Positions 34,578 to 45,480 are shown, counted from the first letter of the stretch. The stretch is DNA of 64,000 bases from Lepus europaeus (GCF_033115175.1 NC_084827.1:123101701-123165700), one strand, 5' to 3'. Numbers and translations: made by a program. Notes: generated by a model not told the origin, from the sequence alone.

Positions 34578-36419
34578 GTTGAAGAACATCTTTGCAGAGT
34601 TCAAATTGGAGCTGAGAACTAAATAAAAATAACTGAACTTAAGAGTCTTATGAACAAAATGTTTACTGGAGATGGAAATGCAAGAGAAAAGATGACCTTA
34701 AGATATACATGATATTGGCATGCTCAAGCAATGTAACAATCTAGAATGGCTCAAACATATAACATGAGGGGTTAAATGAGGTAAATGATGTGAGATGTGA
34801 TCAGAAATATACACAGGCTCAGATCATGTATGGACTTGAAAACTATGATCAAGGTGCTCACTTTTATCTAATGCAGAGAAATCCATCAGAGAATTCCAAA
34901 TAAGGAAGTGATAGGAATTATGTTGTAAATGATCATTCTGGCTGTGGTGTTTGAAAATTGCTTATAGGGCACTGGAGAGGCAGCAGGGAGATTAGGAAAG
35001 GGCCGTGTTTGACTTCCATGTTTGAATGTGATAGGCAGGACATATGTGTGCCTTTGTTTGCATTTGCAATTCTACAAAAATGACAAGAAAAGGCTAAAGA
35101 GAGGATGAATTCAGAAACAACAAAGTACCATGGACTGGGCAATGACAATAGCTGTGTTTTATGTATTGAGCAGGGGAATGGAATTTTACTGTCTAGGGAG
35201 CCTTGGGGCATCTGACTGCTCAGATCCAAGGAAGTCATCTGGAGTAACAATGAGAAAATCAAGTGTTCCTAGCTCTCTCCCCCTCCCTCCTCCCAGATGA
35301 GCTTGCTTCTTGGCAGGCTTATGTTCCCTAAGCAGGAGACTAGAGCATCCATCTCTGAGGAATATAGCAATTTGAGATTTTGTTTTGTGAAAAGCACAAT
35401 TTAGCATCTCTTATCCAATTTTATTCAGTTGAAGGTATTTGCTGGATGATCTGAGAACATTTAAACCACTCAGAGGTTTTGATCATTGTAATGGTAGATA
35501 TACTCTTGCCTTGATCCTTGCTTTACATTGCATTTTAATGAGTTTCCCTTGTTTTAAGGCTTTCTATTTTTATCTTTTTCTGCTTGTGTTTAAAACTAAA
35601 CTGCCTCTCCATCTAACATGGCCTTAAATTTCTGAGCTCATTTGCTTTCATCCTTTTCATTCCTACTTGAAGCCTAGACAGTTCTTTCCTGATCTCATCT
35701 ATTTCCTGTAATATCTTGTCAAGCACTACCCACAGAAACCCATCACAGAGTTTAATTCCATGTTCCCTACCTCTAACTTGGGAACTACAGGTGATTACTA
35801 TCACAGTCTGTCTTCGTGTTCACAGTTGCACTACGTACTTTGTCACAAGTACGTAGCATGAATTACCTCCTTTCCTTCCCCTGGTGTTGGCTTCTTCATC
35901 ACTGATCCTCAGCCTGTATGACAGTGTTACACCTGTCATGCTTGTTGCTAAAGAAGTGCCTCACTTTTGGAGCCAGTGATAAAAATGCCTCAAGATGACA
36001 TAATTTATGCTGTGGTAACAGCTCTCAAGCCTGGGTGCCTACTTACAACTAAAGTATTTTATTGCTTGTGCAAAGTCTGCTTCATTTCCATTGTCTCTCC
36101 TGAGCTGCTATCCTCTGCATTAGCTCAGTGTTCCAAACTGGTTTGACATTTACATCAATACATACTTCTACCACCACTAAGAGAAAGAAGAAAGGCTGGG
36201 GATTTGGGAACCGCATATAAATACTTCCACCCAGAAATAGTGAAAGTCATTTTCTGTCAAATTATTTGATCAAAGTAAGCCTTCAGCCATGCTAACTTTA
36301 TGGAATGGGATAGAGAAAACTGTCCTTGCATCTGTAATAAGAGGAGGATCAAAAAAACTCCACAGAAGATGTTGCATCTACTGAACAAGAAAAAGAGGCT
36401 AAAAATGAAAGAAGCTTTG
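34578..36419. other. Long unassigned stretch
   Basis: About 1.8 kb with no recognised repeat or gene. Minus-strand frames up to 109 codons (34933-35262) have no recognisable domain. Confidence 0.4.
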
Positions 36420-36446
36420 TGAAAAAAAGGTTCTTTTAAAAAAATT

Positions 36447-36572
36447 ATTTAATAAATATAAATTTCCAAAGTACAGCTTATGGATTACAATGGTTTCCCC
36501 CTCCATTACTTCCCTCCCACCCGCAACCCTCCCCTCTCCTACTCCCTCTCCCCTTCCATTCACATCCGTTCA
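36447..36572 (-). mobile_element. Very short 5'-truncated L1 3' end
   Basis: ATTTAATAAATATAAATTTCCAAAGTACAGCTTATGGATTACAATGG followed by the C-rich tract and CCATTCACATCC. Flanking near-duplication tgaaaaaaaggttctt (36420-36435) and tgaaaaaaagattctt (36573-36588). Confidence 0.85.
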
Positions 36573-36597
36573 TGAAAAAAAGATTCTTAAAAAAATT

Positions 36598-37184
36598 GGT
36601 AACAGAAGTATTACCAAAAAAAAAATCTCTAAAACTTTCAGAAGGAATCAGAAGTTTCCAGGAAACAGAATAAATTTAGATTAAGATAGGATATTTCTTG
36701 GAATTCTATGTTAAGTCAAAGTATCCAGAAGGTGTAAAGATAGAATAAATAATTCTGGAGGTTAGGTATCTGAACTATTCTTTCTTAGAAATTAATTAAG
36801 AATTTTTCAACAAAACAAAGGAATATTAAATGAGTAAGTTGACATAGGACCCATATCATAGAATACAAATAAGGGTTTCAAAATTGATAAGAGGACAAGA
36901 GAAATATGAGGATGAAACTGATAGGAAATCAAAGGATCACAGACAAATTTGCTACTGGCCTAGAGAGCAACCAGTTCAAATAGAAACTGAATAAAAAGCT
37001 TCAGGAGTTATTTCTCCCAGGAAGAGAAGAGGAAATGTAGGGATTATCTGATGTGTCTGAATATGTTGAATGAGAATTTACATTTTCTTGTTCAGTAGAT
37101 GCAACATTTTCTGTGGGAGTTTGTTTGATCCTCCTCTTATTACAGTCACAAGGGCAGATTGCGCTTTTCCATTCCATGAAGTTT
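36598..37184. other. Unassigned sequence
   Basis: AT-rich, no repeat or gene recognised. Confidence 0.4.
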
Positions 37185-37614
37185 TCTTCCCTCCCCTCCC
37201 CTTCCCTTCCCTTCCCTCCCCTCTTCTCCCCTTTCCTTTCCTCCCTTCCCTTCCCTTTCCTTCCCTCTCCTCCCTTCCCTTTCCTCCCCTCCCCTTCCCT
37301 CCCCTCTCCTCCCCTTTCCTTCCCTTCCCTTCCTTCCCCTTTCCTTCCCTTCCCTTCCTTCCCCTCCCCTTCCCTTCCCTCCCCTTCCCTTCCCTTCCCT
37401 CCCCTCCCCTCCCTTCACTTCCCTTCCCTTCCCTTCCCTTCCCTCCCCTCCCCTCCCCTCCCCTCCCCTTCCCTCCTCTCTCCTCCCCTTTCCTTCCCTC
37501 CCCTTCCCTCCCTTCTGCTTCCCTTCCCTTCCTTCTCTCTTCCTTCCTTCCCTCCCTCCCTCCTTCCCTCCTTCCTTCCTTCCTTCCTTCCTTCCTTCCT
37601 TCCTTCCTTCCTTC

Positions 37615-37646
<32 letters not shown>

Positions 37647-37668
37647 TTCTTTCTCTCTTTCTTTCTTA
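37185..37668. repeat. Pure pyrimidine tract, (CCCTT)n/(TTCC)n/(CT)n/(TTTC)n
   Basis: About 485 bases with almost no purine on the plus strand. It is graded: irregular (TTCCC)n and (CCCTCC)n to about 37515, (CCTT)n to about 37613, (CT)n at 37614-37630, then (TTTC)n. The open frames of 199 and 251 codons across it encode only Pro/Ser/Leu/Phe runs, and the reverse frames only Gly/Arg/Glu/Lys runs; they are artefacts of composition. Confidence 0.97.
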
Positions 37669-38321
37669 ACAAGGAAGACAAAATATCAAATGGTGTTTGT
37701 AGAGCAAATAAGCTGAAGCCTGAGAACCGATCACTGAATGTGTCATTGTGGGGATCATTCATAATCTTGACAGTTGTGGATTGCATAAATGAAGATGATA
37801 CATACACAATCAACTATATCATCTGTCCCCATTTTTGTTGTTATTTTAAAATTTTATTTAAGGTATAAAAATTTCATATATTTCATATATACAGATTTAG
37901 GAGCGTAGTGATACTTCCCATCCTACCCTCCCTACTGCCCATGCTCCCACTCTACCTTGTCCTCTCTCTCTCTTATTCACTCTCTGAATTTTTACAATGA
38001 TCTAATTTCAGTTTACCCTATACTCATAAGATTAACCCTAAACTAAGTAAAGAGCTCTAGAAATAGTAAGAAGAAAAAACTGCTATTCCTCAACAAGAAA
38101 CAAGGGCTGTAAACAATCATCAAATCTCAAAATGATAATTTTACTCCTATAGATTACATTTTAGGTACTTTATTGGTTACCACAGATCAGGGAAAACATA
38201 TAGTGTTGCTATGTATTCGTTCTGAGAGGAGGAGTGTGGTGGGGGCAAGAGGCACAGAGTCACCACACAGACCCTGGGAGCTGGGTGAAAGCAAGCCAGA
38301 GGGGAGCAGCCTGCAGGCTCG

Positions 38322-38327
38322 TTTATT
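38322..38327 (-). terminator. LTR polyadenylation signal
   Basis: AATAAA on the minus strand, about 20 bases past the TATA box, an arrangement seen in several class II LTRs with a short R region. Confidence 0.65.
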
Positions 38328-38343
38328 TCAGTTGGTACAGCAG

Positions 38344-38351
38344 CTTATATA
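38344..38351 (-). promoter_or_regulatory. LTR TATA box
   Basis: TATATAAG on the minus strand within the LTR, downstream of the U3 repeats. Any transcript would run leftward into the L1 3' UTR. Activity is not known. Confidence 0.7.
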
Positions 38352-38396
38352 GTCAAGGCAACCAATCAGGTCAAGGGGCAGTTTATGCCCTAACTG

Positions 38397-38580
38397 ATCA
38401 CAGCCTGTTGCCAGGCAGTTTCTGAAGCCATCAAATCACAGCCTGTTGCCAGGCAGGCTCCATTACCATGTGGTTTCCAAAGCCATCCAATCACAGCCTG
38501 TTGCCAGGCAGGCTCTGCTGTCATGTCGTTTCCAAAGCCATTCAATCACAGCCTGCTGCCAGGCAGTTTCTGTTGCCAGC
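38397..38580 (-). repeat. 55-bp tandem repeat in LTR U3
   Basis: Units start at 38397 (shortened), 38435, 38490 and 38545 (partial). Each opens on the plus strand with ATCACAGCCTGTTGCCAGGCAG. The two full units are exactly 55 bases and differ at a few positions. The 38397 and 38545 units lack the GCTCC...CATGT segment. Confidence 0.92.
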
Positions 38581-38614
38581 GGCCATCTTGGCATGGCCTT
38601 CTCATTCCACCACA

Positions 38615-38626
38615 TTTCCCCCTTTT
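38615..38626 (-). promoter_or_regulatory. Polypurine tract of the ERV
   Basis: AAAAGGGGGAAA on the minus strand directly abuts the LTR start. In retroviruses this primes plus-strand DNA synthesis, and here it fixes the LTR border and orientation. Confidence 0.88.
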
Positions 38627-38975
38627 CGTTTATTTTTGAGCAACAGGAGGCATTATTCTTGGCCATACCTTTGTTGACCCCATTCCCATGTGGTATCCGT
38701 ATGCGGCTGTGCCTATCTTAGATTGTCCCCCAAGGAATCTTACTTGTCGTTGACTAACCAGCCCTCAAAACAGGAGACCACAGGAGTGCTTGCTCAGATG
38801 GGGGTAGGAATGAGGAACAATGGTAATCAGGAATGGCGTGACCGCACACAGGTTGTGGGCTGTTCGAGTGGCTGACCAGAGTTAAGTGGGGGAGTAAAGC
38901 AGTAACGGATGTGGCTATGGGCAGTTTCTCAGGGTAGGATGATAGGGCAGGTGCGTCCGCTAACAAGGCAGACTC

Positions 38976-39250
38976 TCAGTCTTGTTCAGCTGGTTCCGGT
39001 TGGCTGTCAGTTGCAGGCTTGATGTTTCTGGCTGGTACCCAAATGGGCTGTCCCGCATTCTCTGGAAAGACACAAGCATATCCTTGGCCCTTGGTTAGCA
39101 GAAGCCTTTTTACAGGCGTTGGAATCCAGGGCCAGAATTCTGCATCCACTTTGAGATTAAAGGCAAACATGTGGGTGGGATGGGGTCTAGTGGCTGCCCT
39201 AAGAGCCTGGGGTGCCTGGGGACTTCCACAAATGTGGGGATCCTCACTGG
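38976..39250 (-). pseudogene. pol: Pol remnant: integrase C-terminal end
   Basis: A minus-strand open frame (clear from about 39250, with the Met at 39170, to a stop at 38976) contains a Gly-x-Gly-x-Ala-x-Val-Phe-Pro stretch followed after about ten residues by Trp-Val-Pro-x-Arg. This pattern closes the integrase of betaretrovirus-like (ERVK/IAP-type) elements. In the family, integrase joins viral DNA ends to host DNA; its catalytic core would lie upstream and is not recognisable here. The stretch to the polypurine tract is only about 350 bases, too short for a complete envelope gene. It is a fragment, not a functional protein. The assignment rests on one short motif plus the adjacent polypurine tract and LTR. 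Confidence 0.65.
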
Positions 39251-39836
39251 GTGCAGATGTGATGACCGCGCATGGGTTATTGCCTCGAGGTTGTCCACAT
39301 TCATCCTACGGGTATTTGGGGGGTGGCTGACTAGGCATTGCTGCGTTGTCTGCTGTCATGTCATTTTCACTGTTAGAGCTCTCTCTCCGTAAGTCATCAA
39401 CTGTTACTTGTGAGGCAGTAGCCTGGAGTAACAAGCTCTTATCACTCACAGATTCATTATGTTTGGTAATCTGTGTGGGTTTCTGAGGGGGCTATCTTTC
39501 CCATGTTTGTGCACCTAAGTGTGGCACGCCACACCAACTCTAGCCAAAGAAAAGATACCCATAGCACTGCTGACATAACAAAACAAATTCTTAGCACCTC
39601 AGTGGCTGATGGCATTATGCAGGGGGTTCCCTACTTTAGAAGAACAGACAGTGGTGTATCAGACTGTAAATATGTCCTATGCTTAGTGGGGGACTTCCTA
39701 TTTGTCTTTTTAGGACTGGCTTATTTCATTAAGTATAATGGTTTTCAGTTGCATTTATTTTGTTGTAAACAACAGGATTTCATTCTTTTTTATGGATGAG
39801 TAGTATTCCATAGTGTATATATACCATAATTTCTTT

Positions 39837-40157
39837 CTTTTTCTTTTTCTTTTTATTTGATAGGTAGAGTTATAGACAGTGAGAGAGAGAGACAGAGAGA
39901 AAGGTCTTCCTTCTGTTGGTTCACTCTCCAAATGGCTGCAAGACCAGAGCTGTGCCAAAGCCAGGAGCCAGGTGCTTTTTCCTGGTCTCCCAATGAGGAT
40001 GCGGGGGCCCAAGCACTTGGGCTATCCTCCACTGCCTTCCTGAGCCACAGCAGAGAGCTGGACTGGAAGAGGAGCAACCGGGACTAGAACCCAGTGCCCA
40101 TATGGGATGCCGGTGCCGCAGGTGGAGGATTAACCAAGTTAGCCACAGCGCTGGCCC
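39837..40157 (-). mobile_element. CSINE (CSINE2-type) inside L1 ORF2 region
   Basis: Tail (CTTTTT)n then ATTTGATAGGTAGAGTTATAGACAGTGAGAG; head ending ACAGCGCTGGCCC. Perfect 14-bp duplication accataatttcttt at 39823-39836 and 40158-40171; removing the element restores the L1 sequence. Confidence 0.97.
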
Positions 40158-40171
40158 ACCATAATTTCTTT

Positions 40172-41900
40172 ATCCAGTCTTCAGTTAATGGACATCAGGG
40201 TTGATTCCATATCTTAGCTATTGTGAATTGAGCTGCAGTAAACATGGGGTGCAAATCACTGATATGTGGATTTCTTTTCGTTTGGGTAAATTTTCAAGAG
40301 TGGGATTGTTGGATCATATGGTATACCTATTTTCAACTTTCTAAGGTATCTCCATGCTGCCTTCCAAATGGCTGTACTAGTTTACATTCCCACCAACAGT
40401 GGATTAGGGTATCTTTTCCCCCATATACTTGCCAGCATTTATTGATTGTTGATATTTTTATGAAAGCCATTTTAACTGGGGTGAGGTGAAACTTCATTGT
40501 ATGTTTGATTTGAATTTCCCTGATCCTGAGCATTTTCTCATGTCTCTCTTGGCCATTTGAATTGCCCTTTTTGAACAATGCCTGTTTAAGTCCTTTGCCC
40601 ATTTTTTCACTGGATTGTTTGACTTGTTATTGAATTTCTTGAGCTTTTTATAGATTCTGGATATTAATCCTATATAAGTTTATAGTTTGCCAATATTTTC
40701 TCCTATTCTGTTGGTTACTTCTTTACAGAGTATTTCTTCTGCAAATGCAGAAGCTTCTCAGCTTGATGTAATCCCATTTGTCAATTTTGGCTTTGATTGC
40801 CTGTGCAATCTGGGGTCTTTCCAAGAACTCTTTACCTATGCCAATGTCTTTCACAGTTTCCCCAATGTTTACGTCTGGTTATTTGATGGTATCAGGTCAT
40901 AGATTTAGATCCTTGATCCATTTTGAGTCAATTTTTGTATAAGGGGTAATGTAGAGGTCTTGTTTCATACTTCTGCACATAGAGATCCATTTTTCCCAGT
41001 ACCATTTGTTGAAGGAACTGTCCTTTCTCCAGGGATTGATTTTGGCTCCTTTGTAAAAGATTAGTTGGTTGTAGATGTGTGGATTGATTTCTGGAGTTTC
41101 TATCCTGTTCATTGGTCTATATACATATTTTTGTGGCAGTATCAGGCTGTTTTGATTATGAATGCCCTGTAGTATGTCAAAATCCAGTTGTGGTTCTTCT
41201 GGCTTTGCTTTTATTGTTTAAGATTTCTTTAGCTATTTGGGGTCTCTTGTGTTTCCATATGAATTTTAGCATCTTTTTTTCCTCCATCTGAGAAGAATGT
41301 CATTGGTATTTTGATTGGTTTGCCCTTGAACCTGTAAATTGCTTTCAGTAGTATGGACATTTTAATTATTTAATTCCTCCAATCCAGGAATATGGAAGTT
41401 TTTTTATTTTTTGTGTCATCTTCTATTTATTTCTTTAATGTTTTGTAATTTTCATCATAGAGCTCTTTCATCTCCTTGGTTAAATGTATTCCAAGGTATT
41501 TGATTTTTTTTGTAGCTATTGTGAATGGGATTGATCTTAGAAGTTCTTTCTCTGCCATGGCATTATCTGTATACAAAGGCTATTGATTTTTGTGTGTTAA
41601 TTTTATATCCTGCCACTTTAGCAAGTTCTTTTATGATTCAAACAATCTTAGTAGAGTCTTTTGGAACCCCTATATATAGAATCATATCCTCTGCAAACAG
41701 AGATAATTTGGCGTCTTCCTTTCCAATTTGTATCCCTTTGATTTTTTCCCTCCCTAATGGTTTTTTCTAAAACTTCCAGGAATATATTAAGTAGTGATGT
41801 TGAAATCAGGCATCCTTGTCTTGTTCTGGACCTTAGTGTAAATGCTTCCAACTTTTCCCCATTCAGTAAGATGTTAGTTGTGGGTTTGTCATAAATTGTC
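40172..41900 (-). pseudogene. L1 ORF2 remnant (reverse transcriptase and C-terminal region)
   Basis: Decayed L1 ORF2 on the minus strand. The segment at 41651-41851 carries the RT phrase LRSRTRQGC followed by a degraded copy of the region that normally holds the catalytic Phe-Ala-Asp-Asp box; here it reads CRGYDSIY, so the catalytic motif is lost. 40897-41112 encodes the [20 protein letters not shown] segment and 40333-40602 the Cys-rich end with IHCWWECK. Frames are interrupted by stops and shifts between these parts. ORF2 supplies endonuclease and reverse transcriptase for L1 and for SINEs in trans; this copy cannot. Confidence 0.9.
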
Positions 41901-42778
41901 TTGATTGTGTTGAAAATGTTCTTTCTATACCAAATTAGTTGAATGTTTTCATCATGAAAGGATGTTGTATTTTATCCAATGCTTTCTCTGCCTCTTTTGA
42001 GATAATCATATGGATTTTGTTCTTTAGTTTGTTAATGTGATGTATTACATTTATTGAGTTGCAAATGTTGAACCATCTCTGCATACAAGGGATAAACTAT
42101 TATGTCTGGGTGATGATTTTTCTAATGTGTTATTGGATTCTATTGGCTAGTTTTTTTTTTTTTTTGAGATTTTTGCATCTATGTTCATCAAGGATATTGG
42201 TCAAGGGTTATCTTGTATCTTTTTCTGGTTTAGGCATTAAGGTGATGCTGGCTTCATAGAAGGAATTTGGGAGGAGTCCCTCCTTTTAAATTGAATAGCT
42301 AAGGAGAATTGGAGTTATTTAAAAGTCTGGTAGAATTCAGCATTGAAGCCATCCTGTTCTGGACTTTTCTTTGTTGGGGGGATCTTTATTACTTTATTTG
42401 TTTACTTTATTATTCAATCTCTGTCTTCATTATGGGTCTGTTAAGGTTTTCTATGTCTTCATGACTCAATTTTGATAGATTGTATGTGTCTAGGAATCTA
42501 TCCATTTCTTCTAGATTACCCAATTTGTTAGAATATAGCTCTTTGTAGCAATTCTTGATGATTATTTTTATTTCTGGTTTTCTTATCTAGATCTTAAGAT
42601 GCATTGAAAGCTCATTTTTTGGATGCATTTCCAAGTTCTTGATGTAGGCACCAACTGCTATAAACTTCCCTCTTACATTCTTATTAAATAATATATGCTC
42701 TTCATATTAAGCTGTATCATTTCTCCATGTCTCCATAATATATGTTCCATGTATAATTTTTAAATTAGAAGTATATAA

Positions 42779-43111
42779 GGCCTGCGCCATGGCTCAAGAG
42801 GCTAATCCTTCACCTGCAGCGCTGGCACACTGTGTTCTAGTTCCGGTTGGAGTGCTGGATTCTGTCCCAATTGCTCCTCTTCCAGGCCAGCTCTCTGCTG
42901 TGGCCCGGGAGTGCAGCCGAGGATGGCCCAAGTCCTTGGGCCCTGCACCCGCATGGGAGACGGGGAGAAGCAACTGGCTCCTGGCTTTGGACCAGCGCAG
43001 CATGCTGGCCGCTGGCCGCAGTGGGCATTGGGGGGTGAACCAACAGAAAAAAAGGAAGACCTTTCTCTCTGTCTCTCTCTCTCTCACTGTCCACTCTGCC
43101 TGTAAAAAAAA
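42779..43111 (+). mobile_element. CSINE2-type element
   Basis: GGCCTGCGCCATGGCTCAAGAGGCTAATCCTTCACC head, CTTTCTCTCTGTCTCTCTCTCTCTCACTGTCCACTCTGCCTGT tail. Perfect 10-bp duplication aagtatataa at 42769-42778 and 43112-43121. Lies at the right edge of the long L1, in the opposite orientation. Confidence 0.95.
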
Positions 43112-43224
43112 AAGTATATAAACATGTAAATGCAACTGAGGGGAAAAACAAAAATAAAAAATTTTTAGCACCAACAATGTATTTTATTACTCATCTTAGA
43201 TTTATACATTTCATATATGCTTTT

Positions 43225-43284
43225 TTTTTTTTACAAAAATGATTTATTTTTTTGAAAGGCAGAGTTACAGAGTGAGAAGGAGAG

Positions 43285-43322
<38 letters not shown>

Positions 43323-43593
43323 CCCATCTGCTGGTTCTCATCTGCTGGTTCACACTCCAAATGGTCACAATGACTGGGGCTGGGCTAGATAGAAACCAGG
43401 AGCCAAGAATTTCGTCCATGTCTCCCAGGTGGGTGCAGGGACCCAAGCATTTGGGCCATCCTTTGCTGCTTTCCCAGGCACATTAGCAAGGAGTTGGATT
43501 GGAAGTGGAGTAGCTGGGACATGAACTGGCACCCATATGGGATGCTGGCACTGCAGGCCATGGCTTAACCTGCTACACCACAAAGCTGGACCC
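43225..43593 (-). mobile_element. CSINE
   Basis: Minus-strand C repeat with (GA)n at 43288-43318 and a short local duplication (CATCTGCTGGTTCTCATCTGCTGGTTCAC, 43325-43353). Perfect 15-bp target duplication ttcatatatgctttt at 43210-43224 and 43594-43608. Confidence 0.96.
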
Positions 43594-43838
43594 TTCATAT
43601 ATGCTTTTAAATCTTTGATTAACAATTTAGTACAAAATAAAAAAATTTATGCAGCAGTGGTTCTCAGGTACTGAGTGAGGGGGAGATTGGAGCTAGTGTT
43701 TTCTTTAGCACCTAGTGAACATGATGAAAATGAGAGTGGAATGTTTCCTCTGAATTAGCTGCCTTTTTGATTGAATCTTAGAATAGTGAACATCTTTAAT
43801 AGGTATGATATTGCTAACTGGAAGCAAAGATGTTTAAA

Positions 43839-44168
43839 TTATGGGGCTGGCACTGTGGTATTGTGGGTAAAGCTACCACTTGCAGTGCCAGCATCCCATA
43901 TGGGTGCTGGTTGGAGTCCTGGTTGCTCCTCTTCCTATCCAGCTCTCTGCTGTGGCCCAGGAAAGCAGTAGAAGATAGACCAAGTCCTTGAGCCCTTGTA
44001 CCCACGTGGGACACTTGGATGAGCTCCTGGCTCCTGGCTTCATATTGGTCAAGCTCTGGCTATTGCAGCCATCTGGGGTGTGAATCAGTGTATGGAAGAC
44101 CTCTCTCTCTCTGACTCTGCCTCTCCGTAACTTTGCCTTTCAAGTAAATGAATAAATCTTTCAAAAAG
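43839..44168 (+). mobile_element. CSINE
   Basis: Plus-strand C repeat, head GGGGCTGGCACTGTGG, tail TTTCAAGTAAATGAATAAATC. Duplication agatgtttaaa (43828-43838) and agatatttaaa (44169-44179), one mismatch. Confidence 0.94.
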
Positions 44169-44179
44169 AGATATTTAAA

Positions 44180-45194
44180 GTAAGTATAACTCGTATTTTC
44201 TTTATGGCTTTAAGACCTCAATGATTACTTTTCTTCTAATAGAGCTTTCAAGATCATCTGGTGAAAATGTTTTTGTCTGAAATTATCTAGAGCATCTGCC
44301 TAAGAACCACCGCCGATGGGGATTCAGTGTCCTCAGGCCTCACAGGATGAGATAATGCTATGACTTATTTCTTTCAGTATCATTGGAAAGTGCTTCACTC
44401 ATATCATAGGCATCCTCACTTTGTTTCCCAGTGGCTGGCCAAATGGTATTCTAGGATCCTCCTGTATACATGGTAGCCCAACTGCTAAAACATGTTGACT
44501 ACAACTTGGTTAGATGATTTAATAAAGAGATAAGTAAAAACAAAACAAAACAAAAATAACAACAACAAAACACCTCACCTTTTCTTTCTGAAATCTCCTA
44601 TAACAGCTCCATAAGATTAGCAGCCAAACTCAGGCACTGAAATTCTGGGGTGACAGAGCTGTGACATGCCCATGCCATTCTTACAGCTACTGAGCCTTCA
44701 GCTTTACCCATAATATAACTGATTAATTCTCTACCAGGTGCCTCTGCAACAATGAAGTACTCTGGCCAGTGGGCCAGGCACTATAAGTGAAAAAGAATCC
44801 TGTAAGTTTCTGTAAGTGGATCCAAATTAACGTTGTTGAAGCAGAACAGGTCGTCGCAGATCAAAACCAGAAGCGTGGTCACCTCTCCATCACTGTCCCA
44901 ATTCCTGAAACCAGATCACCTAGACCCTGCACCCCCTCTGCCAGAAATCCATAAAGATATATTTATGACTAAGAAATGCTATTAGTATAGAGGTAAGGAG
45001 GGATAGTAGCGTGGAATCCGGCAGTGGTGATGGTGAGAAATGGGTAAAGATTGACATGTAGGTAGACGTGGCTCTGATGATGGATTGCATGGCAGATTGG
45101 CATGGGGAAAAAGAGGGATTAAAGACAACTTGAAGGCAGGTCTTGTGAATCCTCACTGAATACTTCTCAAAAATCTCTCACTGTTGTTTAAGAG
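44180..45194. other. Unassigned sequence
   Basis: No repeat or gene recognised over about 1 kb, apart from an (AAAAC)n run near 44535-44570. Confidence 0.4.
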
Positions 45195-45480
45195 CATTTT
45201 TTAATAAAAAGCTTAATTTCTTTTAATTAAGGACAGAGGGAGAAAGAGATACAGAGAGAGAGCATTCCCATCTCTTTGTTCACTCCCCAAATGCCTACAA
45301 CAGCTGGAACCGGGCTAGACTAAAACTGGGAGCCTGGAACTCTACCTGGGTCTATCCAATGGGTCCAAGGATGTAACTTCTTGGGCCATTACTTGTGCCC
45401 CATCTCCCCCACAGTGTACACATTAGCAGGAAGCTTTGAACCCAGGACCTATGACATGGGTTAGGTGTGTCCATTACTTT
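45195..45480 (-). mobile_element. CSINE (old, diverged)
   Basis: CAGAGGGAGAAAGAGATACAGAGAGAGAGCATTCCCATC, CACTCCCCAAATGCCTACAACAGCTGGAACCGGGCTAG and ACACATTAGCAGGAAGCTTTGAACCCAGGACC mark an old C repeat with a degraded head. Confidence 0.75.

Larger units (their letters stand above)
38204..38614 (-). repeat. ERV 3' LTR (411 bp, TGT...ACA borders)
   Basis: Read on the minus strand it starts TGTGGTGGAATGAG at 38614 directly after the polypurine tract and ends CATAGCAACA at 38204, the canonical TG...CA borders. U3 holds a 55-bp tandem repeat. A TATATAAG box lies at 38351-38344 and an AATAAA signal at 38327-38322, followed by the R/U5 part. Its presence on one side only marks it as the 3' LTR of a truncated provirus. 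Confidence 0.88.
38204..39698 (-). mobile_element. Class II (ERVK/betaretrovirus-like) endogenous retrovirus fragment
   Basis: Minus-strand order from right to left: about 1.08 kb of internal DNA containing the end of pol, a polypurine tract, then a complete 3' LTR. No 5' LTR, gag, protease or reverse transcriptase is present. Neither side shows a target duplication, so the 5' part was lost by deletion or never inserted. It lies inside an L1. The copy is a decayed remnant with no capacity to replicate. Confidence 0.85.
37845..42778 (-). mobile_element. Long 5'-truncated L1, interrupted by an ERV and a CSINE
   Basis: On the minus strand this is one L1 from the ORF2 reverse transcriptase region (right) to the 3' UTR end (left, TTTTATTTAAGGTATAAAAATTTCATATATTTCATATATACAG). 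The ERV at 38204-39698 divides it between ACATATAG and TATTTGTCTTTTTAGGACTGGC, which are adjacent in the L1 consensus. The CSINE at 39837-40157 divides it again. The right end is truncated, or continues unseen, at the plus-strand CSINE starting at 42779. Confidence 0.9.

Noticed and set aside
37070-37868. Open frames of 199 and 251 codons on the plus strand and 90-132 codons on the minus strand
   Set aside because: They exist only because the pyrimidine tract cannot form stop codons; the products are Pro/Ser/Leu/Phe or Gly/Arg/Glu/Lys runs.
38397-38580. CRISPR-like direct repeat array
   Set aside because: Units are contiguous 55-bp tandem copies with no unique spacers, in a retroviral LTR of a mammalian genome.
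38754-38966. Possible env gene of the ERV
   Set aside because: The 70-codon frame between integrase and the polypurine tract is too short and shows no envelope feature that I can recognise.
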